This document shows, piece by piece, positions 13,682 to 13,743 of a stretch of DNA of 13,743 nt (its first letter is position 1; each line of letters begins with the position of its first letter). The stretch is from JBDRGC01 sp043818215 (GTDB taxonomy: Bacteria; Chloroflexota; Anaerolineae; Anaerolineales; UBA11858). Where the stretch lies: NCBI GenBank assembly GCA_043818215.1, contig JBDRGC010000139.1, positions 1 to 13,743 of the forward strand. The letters run 5' to 3'. Position numbers and translations under genes: made by a program. The notes beneath the pieces are model-generated. The model was not told the origin of the DNA. It worked only from the letters and a program-made list of their open reading frames with translations, and did not search any database.

Positions 13682-13731
13682 GGGGTGGGGTGGGGGTTTT
13701 TTGGGGGCGGGGCCCCCCAACACCCCACCAC
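13682..13731. repeat. G-quadruplex-prone, near-palindromic repeat at right edge
   Basis: Five runs of at least four G (13682-13712: gggg, gggg, ggggg, ggggg, gggg) satisfy the usual G-quadruplex rule. They are followed by the C-rich arm ccccccaacaccccacc, so a hairpin competes with the quadruplex. It resembles the repeat at 41-88 in composition and order. The window stops just after it. Confidence 0.55.
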
Positions 13732-13743
13732 TACCACAGCAAA

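Noticed and set aside
1..13743. Window as one composite transposon bounded by inverted G-rich ends
   Set aside because: The end repeats are themselves palindromic and imperfect, there is no transposase, and the interior holds housekeeping genes. Dispersed repeats at assembly edges explain it better.

Overview
The window is bacterial chromosome of moderate GC content. Its gene set is ordinary housekeeping and ion transport, with unusually many short palindromic repeats between genes. The KimA-, CorA- and MgtA-type proteins, together with intergenic 'CGCAGAG'-type and 'CTTCGACAAG'-type inverted repeats, suggest an environmental Chloroflexota (Anaerolineae-like) bacterium. This placement is an inference from protein and repeat style, not a proven assignment. 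Both ends run into similar G-rich near-palindromes, as expected if the window is a contig that broke at dispersed repeats.

Layout. (1) 1-1047: a G-rich hairpin, then a Gre-family transcription factor gene (174-647) bracketed by two copies of a 37-bp direct repeat, then a 168-bp MITE-like inverted repeat. (2) 1048-2175: an ATP-grasp ligase related to D-Ala-D-Ala ligase. (3) 2176-2744: a non-coding stretch holding a 312-bp element with GTAA...TTAC ends, a second palindrome nested inside it, a rho-independent terminator and a promoter. (4) 2745-11478: a dense co-directional cluster encoding a P-type Mg2+ ATPase (mgtA), an LPG-synthase/UPF0104 membrane protein, a KimA-type K+ importer, a 55-codon ORF, CorA, an MscS-family channel, a 34-codon Cys-rich ORF and an AI-2E family permease. 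Genes overlap by 4 or 23 nt or lie 3-44 nt apart, so this looks like one operon. (5) 11479-12156: an unrecognised ORF split by a 234-bp MITE with a perfect 8-bp target duplication, then a stem-loop. (6) 12157-13551, minus strand: purB. (7) 13552-13743: a heptamer tandem repeat, a GC hairpin and a G-quadruplex-prone palindrome.

How the genes fit together. The cluster combines ATP-driven Mg2+ uptake, channel-type Mg2+/Co2+ transport, high-affinity K+ uptake and a tension-gated release channel. This reads as a cation and osmotic homeostasis operon. The two small ORFs with strong ribosome binding sites inside it have no assigned function and are the most novel coding candidates.

The clearest new observation concerns mobile DNA. 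Two non-autonomous elements share the terminal repeat GTAAYTACTCAGCC. One sits between exact GATATTGA duplications, and removing it joins two ORF fragments in frame. GTAA ends with 8-bp duplications fit mobilisation by an IS66-type transposase, which is not encoded here.
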